From NCBI RefSeq assembly GCF_900110125.1, contig NZ_FOCN01000019.1:1-62138 (forward strand): a stretch of DNA of 62,138 nucleotides. Reading direction: 5' to 3'. A program made the position numbers and the translations under genes. Origin of the DNA: Cryobacterium luteum (GTDB lineage: Bacteria; Actinomycetota; Actinomycetes; Actinomycetales; Microbacteriaceae). The number at the start of each line of letters is the position of its first letter. Within the stretch, counting starts at the first letter, position 1. Below the pieces are notes generated by a model, which was given only the letters and a program-made list of their open reading frames with translations, had not been told where the DNA came from and did no database searches. Shown here piece by piece: positions 51,402 to 58,716 of the stretch.

Positions 51402-52026
51402 AGAACGAGGCAGGTAAAGGTGAGTGCTGCGGCGATCCAGAACAATGCATGCCAGTCGAAGTTGTCGGCGACAAGGGCGCTGATGGGAAGGCCGAGTGCT
51501 CCGCCGACTCCGAGAGTCGCGCTGATGAGGGCGATGGCTGATCCGAGTCGTTGCGGGGGCAGGACGTCGCGCAACATGGCGATTCCGAGTGGGATGACGC
51601 CGGCGGCCACGCCCTGGAGTACTCGAGCGATGATCATCGGGGCGAGGGTGTCAGAAAGTGCCGCAAGGATGGCTCCGAGGAGCTGGAGTACGAGCAGGAC
51701 CATGGCGATGCGTCGTTTGCCATACATGTCTCCGAGGCGACCGGCGATCGGCGCGCTGATTGCGGCGGCGACGAGGGTGGCGGTGATGACCCAGGCGGTG
51801 TCTTGGCCGGAGGCGTGGAGTAGCGGGGCAGTCGGGGCTGTATTGGGATGAGAATCGTTTGCATGAACGATGCACTCATGCCCGCCAAGGCCAGGGTAGC
51901 CACGATCAGGTTCGGGTGAGTGGCTCGTATCGGCATTGTTCGGTCTGTCCCGGTCGTCAGTCTTTCTCGGAGAGTTCGCGTGGGCACAGCGGAGGAAGCG
52001 CCGTGCCCGACGGCAGTGATTGCCAT
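51098..52026 (-). pseudogene. MFS transporter, frameshifted and 3'-truncated
   Basis: The N-terminus in one frame (IRATHPNLIVATLALAGMSASFMQTILIPIQPRLPR, to about 51835) is followed one frame over by LLHASGQDTAWVITATLVAAAISAPIAGRLGDMYGKRRIAMVLL. The latter is the first helices and the A-motif of a major-facilitator drug exporter. The main frame (51727-51098) continues through about helix 7 and then breaks off at FELRVTDPPV, where the second half should begin. It has a 1-base deletion plus loss of the C-terminal half, so it is non-functional. Confidence 0.75.
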
Positions 52027-52095
52027 GGGCGGCGAGGGAACAGCGTGATCTAGACCTAGGGACCGGGTAATTCCCGCGTGGCGCCGAATCGAAGA

Positions 52096-52587
52096 TCAGG
52101 CGGTGTGGTTGAGGTCCGCGACGAATCTTCCCGAACGCAGTTCAAGCGTTGCGATGCGCTTGGCTCGCGCCGCTTCCCGATCGAACCCGGTATAGGCCAT
52201 CGGGGGTAGCTTGCGCACGTTTGCGGAGCACTCAAAGTTGGCACAGACGAGAGTTGAGACTGTATTGCCGGCCCGCCCCGCGGGCCCCGCCCTTCGCGCG
52301 GTGAAGTAATGCACATCATTGGGGAGGGTGACGTCTTCGCACCACGAGCACTGCGGGCGAGAGCGGGTACGACCATCGTTCTGCCGCAGCATGACCCCGG
52401 TCGGGGCATCAGCCAGGTTGGTGACTACGTACCCGATGTTAGGGAGCTTAGGATCTCTCCATCCCAGGTAGTCGAGGTCTGTCCAGACCAGGGCGTCAAA
52501 TTTGGTCGGGAGTGTGACGGCCTTCCGTTCTCGAAGGGACGTATTGACGAAGGATGCGCGCACGTCGGCTGCGGTGAGCTGTTTCAC
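52096..52587 (-). CDS. FBP-domain (treble-clef zinc finger) protein
   Basis: The 163-aa protein has an FBP C-terminal domain: RSRPQCSWCEDVTLPNDVHYFTARRAGPAGRAGNTVSTLVCANFECSANVRKLPP (zinc ligands C-x2-C and C-x4-C). The family binds elongation factor G and is related to fusidic acid resistance proteins. GTG 52587 has AAAGGA upstream on the coding strand. It follows a TetR gene at 34 bases and is probably its operon partner or target. Confidence 0.8.
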   Translation of the reverse strand: MKQLTAADVRASFVNTSLRERKAVTLPTKFDALVWTDLDYLGWRDPKLPNIGYVVTNLADAPTGVMLRQNDGRTRSRPQCSWCEDVTLPNDVHYFTARRAGPAGRAGNTVSTLVCANFECSANVRKLPPMAYTGFDREAARAKRIATLELRSGRFVADLNHTA

Positions 52588-52621
52588 AGTAGGTAAGTCC
52601 TTTCTTTATAGCGAGTGGATT

Positions 52622-53191
52622 TCAGCTGGATGGCCAGTGACCCAGTGTGAAGTGCAGGGCATTGAGAGCGCTGTCCCACGAAGCTGCGCTGGAGCGGGTG
52701 CCGTGGCTGAACCCACCGCCTCGTTCCAGCAGGACATAGCCGTGAAAAGTGGCGTGCAGCAGCCGCACGGCATCCGTCTCGTCGGGTTCGCTCAATGCGT
52801 AGGCGCGCAAGATGGCTCTCGTCATGTCCGCGTGGCGGCGAGCAGCGCTCTGCTCGGCAACATCTGGCTCCAAAGTCATTTGTGTCGACGCATAGCGCCC
52901 GGGATGCTTCAGCGCGTACAAGCGGTACGCATTGGCGAAGGCGACGAGAGCGTCGCGTCCGGCTCGGCCCGCCAGTGCCGCACTCACCTGATCCGCAAGC
53001 TCCGCCAAGGAGAGAACTGCTACCCCGGAACGCAGGTCGTGGAGGCTGCGCACGTGGGCGTACAAGCTGGCGTCCCTGACTTCGAAGCGCCGAGCGACGG
53101 CGGACATCGACACCGTGTCGAATCCGTCCGCGTCAGCCAGGTCTGCGGCAGCGGCGATAATGCGAGCCGGAGTGAGTCCTGCTCGTGCCAT
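52622..53191 (-). CDS. TetR-family regulator (WHG-domain type)
   Basis: The protein is about 189 aa with an N-terminal HTH (LTPARIIAAAADLADADGFDTVSMSAVARRFEVRDASLYAHVRSLHDLRSGV, residues 6-57) and a C-terminal domain with YALKHPGRYASTQM and LLHATFHGYVLLERGGGF. ATG 53191 has AGGAG upstream; six more residues are possible. CCTAGG dyads immediately upstream are the likely autoregulatory operator. It probably controls itself and the FBP gene. Confidence 0.88.
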   Translation of the reverse strand: MARAGLTPARIIAAAADLADADGFDTVSMSAVARRFEVRDASLYAHVRSLHDLRSGVAVLSLAELADQVSAALAGRAGRDALVAFANAYRLYALKHPGRYASTQMTLEPDVAEQSAARRHADMTRAILRAYALSEPDETDAVRLLHATFHGYVLLERGGGFSHGTRSSAASWDSALNALHFTLGHWPSS

Positions 53192-53210
53192 AGTGTCTCC
53201 TTTTTCCATT

Positions 53211-53240
53211 TCCTAGGACTATCCTAGTTTTACCTAGGAG
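53211..53240. promoter_or_regulatory. TetR operator candidate (paired CCTAGG)
   Basis: TCCTAGGA and ACCTAGGA, both palindromic CCTAGG cores, lie 21 bases apart (53212-53217 and 53233-53238) with another CCTAG between them. They sit directly upstream of the TetR ribosome binding site. Confidence 0.6.
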
Positions 53241-53329
53241 TATTAGTCAAGTCTGCCCGTGGGGCAGCGTCAAACGGCTACCGGCAACGAGACCCGAATG
53301 CGGACAGCACTTGACTGTGCCCCAAGGGC

Positions 53330-53551
53330 ATGGCTTGTACTACTCCGAGACACGTCGACAACTCGTCGTTTTACACAGAGTCGGGACAGATCATCATCAC
53401 AATCGCCGGAATCTCACTTCTCGCCGTGGGATTCGCCGTGCTCGCGGGCGCCCTGCTGATCTACGACCCCGCCGCGTCCGACGCAATTATCGGAGCAGGC
53501 TTGCTCAAGCTCACAGGGCTCCCCTTCGGCATACTCGGGCTCACATCGTGA
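53330..53551 (+). CDS. Small membrane protein, 73 aa
   Basis: The product contains one or two hydrophobic helices (IIITIAGISLLAVGFAVLAGALLIYD, then IIGAGLLKLTGLPFGILGL). No family is recognised and no good ribosome binding site is visible. It precedes the beta-lactamase fragment by 58 bases. Confidence 0.35.
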   Translation: MACTTPRHVDNSSFYTESGQIIITIAGISLLAVGFAVLAGALLIYDPAASDAIIGAGLLKLTGLPFGILGLTS

Positions 53552-53609
53552 GGATCCAGGCAGCCCGAGCGGCCCGGCTCCGACACAACACACGATTAAG
53601 AAGGAAGTC

Positions 53610-54050
53610 ATGGATACCCAGAACAAACGGTGGGCGACGATCGTCCTCGGATCGCTGCTGATGGTCGCATCCTCGGGATGCACCGCGGTGGAGCCGAGCG
53701 CACCACCAGGCACGCCCTCGTCGGCCTCCGCGGCACCGGCAGACTCTGCGCTGAAGACCGCACTAGGCGAACTCGAGGAACAGTACGACGCTCGGATCGG
53801 GCTCAGCGTGACCGATACCGATGGCGGCTCGACCCTCGACTACCAAGGCGACAGTCGCTTTGGCTACGCATCGACTCTCAAAACGCTGGCCGCTGCAGCG
53901 TTGCTCGACCAGACGACGCCTGAACAGCTGGACCGCGTCATTACCTGGTCTGAGGCGGATGTCCTTGAGTCCGGTTATTCCCCCGTCACCAGCGAACACA
54001 TCGACACTGGTCTGCCACTCGGTGATGTCGCCATGGCTCGCAAGACCTGA
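53610..54050 (+). pseudogene. Class A beta-lactamase, 3'-truncated
   Basis: ATG 53610 (AAGGAAG upstream) encodes a lipoprotein signal with lipobox ASSGC (Cys about 23) and a Ser/Ala/Pro linker. The start of a class A beta-lactamase follows: ALGELEEQYDARIGLSVTDTDGG, then FGYASTLKTLAAAALL with the catalytic S-T-L-K (about 88-91), and VLESGYSPVTSEHID. The frame ends at about residue 146, before the SDN, Glu166 and KTG elements, where it joins integrase sequence. It cannot be active. Confidence 0.85.
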
Positions 54051-54320
54051 ACCGAGGTCCCGGAGAACGTCCACCCTCACATGCTGCGCCACTTCCGCGC
54101 CATGCACCTCTATCAAGCAGGTATGCCCCTGGCGCTGATCACCGAATGGCTCGGGCACGCGGATCCCGAGACAACGCTTATCTATGCCCACGCCGACACC
54201 GAGATGAAGCGCCGCGCTCTCGCCAAAGCCACCGACGGCGTTACTACTACCCCGCCAGCCATACCGATTTGGCACGACCGAGAGGACAACATCCGGCGAC
54301 TTTGCGGACTCACCAGCTGA
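54051..54320 (+). pseudogene. Tyrosine recombinase C-terminal fragment
   Basis: The sequence directly after the beta-lactamase break encodes TEVPENVHPHMLRHFRAMHLYQAGMPLALITEWLGHADPETTLIYAHAD: the H-x-x-R, G-H and Tyr of a tyrosine recombinase, in a different frame from the lactamase. The N-terminal and core-binding parts are absent. It is a fragment left by a deletion or insertion, and the fusion point is at about 54045. Confidence 0.8.
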
Positions 54321-54426
54321 CCGGACTATCCCGATAAAAATTGAAACTGCACAGACCCGTTCCCTGAGCCACCGCCCAATCAGGCAGCAACCTCGAGCGG
54401 GATCGGAATAATCCGAGCATCGGAAC

Positions 54427-54462
54427 AATCGAGGTTATGCCGATATCGGCATAACCTCGATT
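54427..54462. repeat. Perfect 36-bp palindrome
   Basis: The sequence from 54427 to 54462 is its own reverse complement. Half-arm AATCGAGGTTATGCCGAT is mirrored by ATCGGCATAACCTCGATT with no spacer. It separates the integrase fragment from a DUF1016 fragment whose reading frame begins exactly at its right edge. It could be a recombinase core site or the product of an inverted joining. Confidence 0.85.
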
Positions 54463-54800
54463 TGCTCTTCTTCCACATCGACCAGTTGCGTTATGTGGTC
54501 GTCGAACTGAAGACCGGCAAATTCCAGCCCGAGCATGCTGGCAAGCTCGGGTTCTACGTCTCGCTGGTGGATGAACGGCTCCGTCGGGAGGCCCATGCGC
54601 CCACTGTCGGCATACTCATCTGCGGCGATCGAAACGATCACACGGTTCGCTACGCGCTTGGTCGTTCCGGCTCGCCCCTGGCCGTGTCCACATACACATA
54701 TGACTCCTTGCCGCCTTCCGAAAAGAATGCGCTTCCAGATGCTGACGAGCTCACGGCGGCCCTGGGTTGGGACGAAGAAGGCCAAGAGCTGCACGGCTAA
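54462..54800 (+). pseudogene. DUF1016/YhcG nuclease C-terminal fragment
   Basis: The frame encodes LFFHIDQLRYVVVELKTGKFQPEHAGKLGFYVSLVDERLRREAHAPTVGILICGDRNDHTVRYALGRS, the PD-(D/E)xK nuclease end of a DUF1016 protein (E-L-K visible). The N-terminal two thirds is absent; similarity begins immediately at the palindrome. There is no start codon with a ribosome binding site, so it is a gene fragment. Confidence 0.8.
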
Positions 54801-54872
54801 TCCTGCAAGGACAACAATCCTTGGTCCTGCTGCTGCGGACGGTTGTCGGCCTAGATATCCTGCCCTCAAAGT

Positions 54873-54888
54873 GATAACTTTAGTTATC
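54873..54888. promoter_or_regulatory. Operator dyad GATAACT-TT-AGTTATC
   Basis: A perfect 7-bp inverted repeat lies 12 bases upstream of the antitoxin start, with the ribosome binding site GGAGG between. It probably serves antitoxin autorepression. Confidence 0.6.
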
Positions 54889-54900
54889 GGAGGTAGAAAG

Positions 54901-55356
54901 ATGAGCACTATGGAGAAGCCGGCCGCGCTTGCGGAGTTGGTGCGGGTCAAGGCGCGGCGGGACACGGTTGATTTAGATTATTTGCGGGCTGCACGTGCGG
55001 CTGCGGAGAATGCGAGCCAGCGTGAGATTGCGCGTGTCTTGGCGTTGTCGCAGCCGGCGGTTAATAAGATTCTTGCGCGAGCTAGGGGCATCGCGGATCT
55101 GCGGCCGACGTTTCATGGGGCGACTCCGTTTGAAGTTGCTCAGCGCTATTCCGGGGGCTTCATCGATCGCGATCAGGTGATTGATGAGTTGGCACGGTGG
55201 CCGTATCTTCCTAAGCCCAAGGCCGACGAGTTCGACGATGTGTGGGAGCCGGGTGAGGGCACGTGGTATGACGTTGAGGAGGCGCTGCAGCAGGGCCTGA
55301 TCGACGGTGAGATTTACGAGGCCGCGCAGTTGCGCCGCCATGCTGGGAAGCAATGA
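54901..55356 (+). CDS. HTH antitoxin of a zeta-type toxin-antitoxin pair
   Basis: The 151-aa protein has an HTH (LDYLRAARAAAENASQREIARVLALSQPAVNKILARARG, residues 20-58) and an acidic C-terminus with FEVAQRYSGGFIDRDQVIDELARWPY and a Trp/Glu-rich segment (DDVWEPGEGTWYDVEEALQQG). The stop overlaps the zeta-toxin start (ATGA at 55353). In epsilon-zeta-like modules the antitoxin blocks the kinase site; HTH-type partners occur in actinobacteria. ATG 54901 has GGAGG 8 bases upstream. It is intact although its toxin is disrupted. Confidence 0.75.
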   Translation: MSTMEKPAALAELVRVKARRDTVDLDYLRAARAAAENASQREIARVLALSQPAVNKILARARGIADLRPTFHGATPFEVAQRYSGGFIDRDQVIDELARWPYLPKPKADEFDDVWEPGEGTWYDVEEALQQGLIDGEIYEAAQLRRHAGKQ

Positions 55357-55718
55357 CGCCTGATGAGATGGAGCGCCATGAAAGCCACCTGAGCGCGTTT
55401 TCCCGCTCAGGTGGTTCTTTGCGTGCCGATGCACCGAATGCCACGGTCAACAATCCGGCGTGGTTCATTGACGGTGACCTTACCTTTGAACGGCAGCAGT
55501 TTCATGCGCGAGTGCGGGCGGAGTTTCGTGAGGAACAGCCGAATGTCTTAACTGATCGCAAGGCGATCGTGCTGGCGGGCCCTCCGGGCGCCGGCAAGTC
55601 GACTGTGCTTAGCCAGGTGATCGCGGCAGCCGGAGGCAGCGCTGATCAGTGGCGAGTGATTGATGCGGATCATTTCAAGGACGTTTTGCTGCGCGAGGCA
55701 ATCGCGGATGGGACCTAC

Positions 55719-56749
55719 TGTTGTACGTCTCCCGGGGTGACGATGAGGTCGTCACGGTGGGTGACGATGGGGCGTCGAGTGGTGGTCTTGGTCGGCGGCG
55801 TCATCGTGACGAGCGGCGCCGCTTGCGGGCGAAGGCTCGGGCGGGCATCGTCACGGTGATTCTCTCCAGGCTGGCCGGGCTTGTCGGCATGGTGACGGCG
55901 AACGCGAAACGCTCAACACGAGATGGCCCCTTCCCCGGTTTGGTGTGGTACTAAAGACTGATTGTCATGACCTGGTGGCAGCAGAACGGAGCCGGACGCG
56001 ATGTTCGTGGTTGCCTCGCCGGAGCAGGCCGAGGCCCTGCTCGACGCGGGGAAGCTTCGCTGTCCCGGCTGCTCTGGCGCGTTGCGTCCGCACGGGTACG
56101 GTCGCAGTCGCAGGGTGCGCAGTCTCGGACACACACCCGTCACAGTGCGCCCGCGCCGTGCCCGCTGCTTCACGTGCGCGATCACGCACGTGCTGCTGCC
56201 CGCCGGCCTGGTTCTGCGGCGTGCGGACACCGCCGAGGTGATCGGCACCGCCTTGGCGGCGAAAGCCCGCGGTGACGGGCACCGCACGATCGCGGCCCGG
56301 CTGGACCGCCCGGTCTCCACGGTGCGCCGCTGGCTGCGCCGGGCACGGGGCGCTCACGCCGACTGGTTACGCGAACAGGGCGTGCAGCACGCGTACCGTT
56401 CCGATCCGGACATCCTGAACCACGACCTGTCCTGGCCGACACCGCTCGGGGACGCACTGAACCTCCTGGCCGGTGCGGCGCTGATCTGCCAGCAGCGTTG
56501 GGACAGCCGGCTGCCGGTGTGGACACTGATCGGCATGTTCACCCGCGGCCGACTCTTGCCGCCACCCCTGCGAATCTGAAAAATCGCGCCGGGTTTCTTC
56601 CGCGCGCACAAAAATCGCCGTCACCGTGACGACCACGAAAAACGTCGCCGTCACCACTGACGATCACCACGTCACCTTGCCGACCCCACCCCCGAACTCA
56701 TCGTCACACACGATGACGCCGCCATCGTCAAATAACGTGACGGACAACA
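55719..56749. mobile_element. 1,031-bp DUF6431-carrying insertion with 5-bp target duplication
   Basis: Ends are TGTTGTACGTC (55719-55729) and GACGGACAACA (56739-56749), inverted repeats matching at 10 of 11. CCTAC flanks both sides (55714-55718 and 56750-56754). The terminal 150-170 bases at each end hold many GTGACGAT or CGTCAC words: left, GGTGACGATG at about 55735 and 55758, ATCGTGACG, ATCGTCAC; right, CGTCACC and CATCGTCA repeatedly. TG...CA termini, 5-bp duplication and multiple internal sites fit the Tn5053/Tn7 group. It carries no transposase, so it would need one in trans. Confidence 0.85.
56001..56579 (+). CDS. DUF6431-like zinc-ribbon/HTH protein
   Basis: The 192-aa protein has two C-x2-C pairs (KLRCPGCSGAL and RARCFTCAITHVLL, about 19-26 and 52-60) forming a zinc-binding N-terminus, and an HTH KARGDGHRTIAARLDRPVSTVRRWLRRARG (about 89-118). 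The C-terminal segment has ALNLLAGAALICQQRWDSRLPVWTLIGMFTRGRLL. Such proteins occur in actinobacterial transposon-like units beside rve transposases. It is the only gene in the inserted element and may bind its ends or help target selection. ATG 56001 is used; no strong ribosome binding site is visible. Confidence 0.7.
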   Translation: MFVVASPEQAEALLDAGKLRCPGCSGALRPHGYGRSRRVRSLGHTPVTVRPRRARCFTCAITHVLLPAGLVLRRADTAEVIGTALAAKARGDGHRTIAARLDRPVSTVRRWLRRARGAHADWLREQGVQHAYRSDPDILNHDLSWPTPLGDALNLLAGAALICQQRWDSRLPVWTLIGMFTRGRLLPPPLRI

Positions 56750-57465
56750 CCTACGAGGGCTGGCTCGTGCCGGATGATGTGCGGGGGCTCCATGACGGAG
56801 GTGAGCGGTTCTATCCACGAGAGCTTGCTTCTTTGGTGCACGATGAGTCCTCGCAACTGTCGAAGGGCGCTCGCGCGGATGCGATTCGATCAGGCGATCG
56901 GATAGTTCTTGACACGGTCCTTTCGAACTCGGATGCGGCGGTGAGGATGGGTCGGATGCTCGAGCGGGCCGGGTATGAAGTGACGGTGGTCGAGGTGGAA
57001 GTGAGCTTGGACGTGTCGCGTGATCGAACGCGCGATCGGTGGTTGCGCGGGTATGTCGAAGCTGAGCGGGGCGCTGCGGGTTCTGAACTTGGCGGGCGGT
57101 GGGTGCCGTCGACATATCCGGATTCACTTTTTCCGAACGGTGCACAGCAATCGACGTGTTTGGACGCCGCGTCACGGTTGGCCACGGAGAACGGCCACGT
57201 GACTCGGTTTGAGCGTTACCAGGTTGTGGATCCGAGCAAGCCGTCACCGGAGAAGATTGATGTGCAAGTCCGGTTGTCGGCTGGCTCCGCGCTGCTAGAT
57301 GAACGGGTTGCCCTGGTTGCCAAGCGTGCGCTGGATGGGACGGCCAGCGGTCGTCCGCGACGAACGTCGCCGCGGACGAACCGGGATCACGGGCATTCTC
57401 GGTAGACCGATTCGAATCCCCATGGGGCGCGAATTGAGTCAGGAAACGGTGGCCGTCGGACGTGC

Positions 57466-57669
57466 CTATGCCGCAGCCCGTGATTCTCGCCAGCGCATGA
57501 CGTCTGCCGTGTTGTAACGGACGAGGCCCAAGCCAATGTCGTGGAAATTCGGTCCGACGTTGCCGTGTCTCATTGTGCTGAGCTTCGTGAGTGAGATGCC
57601 CAGGGCGTCGCTGGTTTGGTCGGGTGTCATCAGGGGTGACGTCGGTGGGGTGCAGATTGCTGTGGTCAT
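57466..57669 (-). CDS. Small HTH (excisionase-like) protein, 67 aa
   Basis: The product SPLMTPDQTSDALGISLTKLSTMRHGNVGPNFHDIGLGLVRYNTADVMRWRE has the MerR/excisionase pattern of a helix-turn-helix followed by a wing ending R-Y-x-x-x-D-V-x-x-W. Its start overlaps the stop of the upstream 69-aa gene (57666-57669). It is last in the minus-strand operon begun by leader copy 6 and the NrdH-like gene. Its target is unknown; it may regulate the mobilization or redoxin genes. Confidence 0.7.
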   Translation of the reverse strand: MTTAICTPPTSPLMTPDQTSDALGISLTKLSTMRHGNVGPNFHDIGLGLVRYNTADVMRWRESRAAA

Positions 57670-57875
57670 TTGGGTTGGTCCTTGGTGAGCGTGTCGATGA
57701 TGGTCACGTAGTTGGTTCCGGTGACGGTGACGGTGACGGTGAGTGTGTTTGCGAGGGTGTAGCCATGGCGGCCATGGGCGCGCAGGTCGTCGAGGCGTTC
57801 GGCAACTTTTCGTGCGCGCCCCGCGTGTTCCAGGTCGCTGATGGGCAGGGTCGTCTGGAGGGTGCTGAATTCCAT
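57666..57875 (-). CDS. Hypothetical protein, 69 aa
   Basis: The product has EFSTLQTTLPISDLEHAGRARKVAERLDDLRAHGRHGYTLANTL followed by a TVTVTVTG repeat encoded by GTGACG-type triplets, then YVTIIDTLTKD. It is probably a small alpha/beta protein of no recognised family. ATG 57875 lies 11 bases after the NrdH-like stop, and its own stop overlaps the next start. The operon position is clear, the function is not. Confidence 0.55.
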   Translation of the reverse strand: MEFSTLQTTLPISDLEHAGRARKVAERLDDLRAHGRHGYTLANTLTVTVTVTGTNYVTIIDTLTKDQPK

Positions 57876-57885
57876 CGCGGGGCGC

Positions 57886-58146
57886 TTACTCGCCGGTGAA
57901 TGCGGGGCGGTCGCGCGCCGCAGCCATCTTGGCGATCCAGTCGGGTCGGAAGCCTGACCAGGACACGGCGCGGGCAACGACAACGGGCGCTGAGGTGTAG
58001 CCGAACTGGTGCATCAGGTCGGTGGCTCGCTTGTCGGTTGTGAGGTCGATGACGGTGTACGGCAGGTTTGCGGCGTCGAGTGCTCGTGTGGTCATTGTGC
58101 ATTGCATGCAGTTGGGCAGCGTGTAGACGGTTAGCGGTTCGATCAT
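57886..58146 (-). CDS. NrdH-like glutaredoxin, second copy
   Basis: The 86-aa redoxin has VYTLPNCMQCTMTTRALDAANLPYTVIDL (active site C-M-Q-C, residues 11-14), FGYTSAPVVVA with the cis-Pro, and SWSGFRPDWIAKM. It shares the SGFRPD ending and leader with the redoxin at 6388-6642 but is clearly diverged in sequence. ATG 58146 is preceded by AAGAGAGGA of leader copy 6; the open frame continues into the leader without meaning. It is the first gene of a three-gene operon. Confidence 0.85.
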   Translation of the reverse strand: MIEPLTVYTLPNCMQCTMTTRALDAANLPYTVIDLTTDKRATDLMHQFGYTSAPVVVARAVSWSGFRPDWIAKMAAARDRPAFTGE

Positions 58147-58330
58147 GGTGTGGTCCTCTCTTATAACCTCATTGCCTTTTGGCGCACGCCGCTTTACAGC
58201 GTCAGGGGTGAATTGGCCAGGGACCGTGGAATACCGCAAGGGAGCGGAGCGAGTGAGGATATGCCGCGAAAGCCCTTGCCAAGAGAGGAATGGTGCGTAC
58301 GATAATCAGCCGAAAAGGCAACGGAGTTGC
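58147..58330 (-). promoter_or_regulatory. Structured leader element, copy 6 (minus strand)
   Basis: The outer stem is TTGCCTTTT with AAAAGGCAA (plus-strand 58313-58321 and 58172-58180), 9 bp perfect and unrelated in sequence to other copies. The central arm TTGGCAAGGG pairs with CCCTGGCCAA (58273-58282 and 58213-58222) with one mismatch, around the conserved CTTTCGCGGCATATCCTCACTC and GGTATTCCACGG strands. TCCTCTCTT can pair with AAGAGAGGA (58281-58289 with 58154-58162), covering the ribosome binding site. The CGCTATCGATTT core is not recognisable here, and ATTATCGTACG replaces TCATCGTAG. Confidence 0.7.
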
Positions 58331-58331
58331 A

Positions 58332-58372
58332 CGAATAAGCCCCGTCGAGCTGTGCTCGACGGGGCTTATTCG
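58332..58372. terminator. Bidirectional terminator, 19-bp perfect stem
   Basis: CGAATAAGCCCCGTCGAGC (58332-58350) is the exact inverse of 58354-58372 with a 3-base loop. It lies after the minus-strand gene at 58393 and before leader copy 6. It insulates the two units. Confidence 0.85.
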
Positions 58373-58392
58373 ATAACGGTAAGAGCCGGAGG

Positions 58393-58701
58393 CTACGCCT
58401 CAGTGTTTGGGGTCGTGACGGGGGCGGTGGTGCGTCGTTTGCGTGCTTTCGGTAAGGGCTGGCCGGGAGCTTTCACGCCGGTAGCGCGGAGGTCCTTTTC
58501 GCTCCATCCGGAGGCCAGGGCAGCAGTCCACGCGTGTTCGTGAGCGAGGGTCGCCAACTTCAGTTGCTGCTCTGCACTGTCGTATTCGTTGCCGGCATCG
58601 GCGAGCACTCGTACCGCTTCTACGCGGGTGTCCACGTTCGCTTCGATAATGGCCCGCGCTCGGGCGGCTGCATCTTCTGGTTTCACATTCGCATCGCTCA
58701 T
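58393..58701 (-). CDS. Hypothetical protein, about 102 aa
   Basis: The product is MSDANVKPEDAAARARAIIEANVDTRVEAVRVLADAGNEYDSAEQQLKLATLAHEHAWTAALASGWSEKDLRATGVKAPG plus a basic tail (PKARKRRTTAPV). It is helical and charged, and resembles small proteins found beside actinobacterial mob genes. ATG 58701 is chosen; two more residues are possible. It is divergent from mobC, with oriT candidates between, so a relaxosome role is plausible but unproven. Confidence 0.6.
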   Translation of the reverse strand: MSDANVKPEDAAARARAIIEANVDTRVEAVRVLADAGNEYDSAEQQLKLATLAHEHAWTAALASGWSEKDLRATGVKAPGQPLPKARKRRTTAPVTTPNTEA

Positions 58702-58716
58702 GTGCACCAGATTACA

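Larger units (their letters stand above)
55353..57405 (+). pseudogene. Zeta toxin gene split by a 1,031-bp insertion
   Basis: Removing the insertion and one 5-bp repeat restores a 338-codon frame: ...REAIADGTY joins EGWLVPDDVRG in phase. The N-part contains the zeta-kinase Walker A LAGPPGAGKSTVLSQVI (about residues 71-87) and VIDADHFKDVLLR. The C-part continues with ELASLVHDESSQLSKGARADAI and TVLSNSDAAVRMGRMLERAGYEVTVVEVEV. Zeta toxins phosphorylate UDP-N-acetylglucosamine. Disruption removes toxicity while leaving the antitoxin gene untouched. The C-part's GTG or ATG starts upstream are fortuitous. Confidence 0.9.

Noticed and set aside
57711..57740. GTGACGGTGACGGTGACG repeats as transposon-end binding sites like those of the 1,031-bp element
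   Set aside because: They lie inside a coding sequence (TVTVTVTG) without TG...CA ends or a target duplication.
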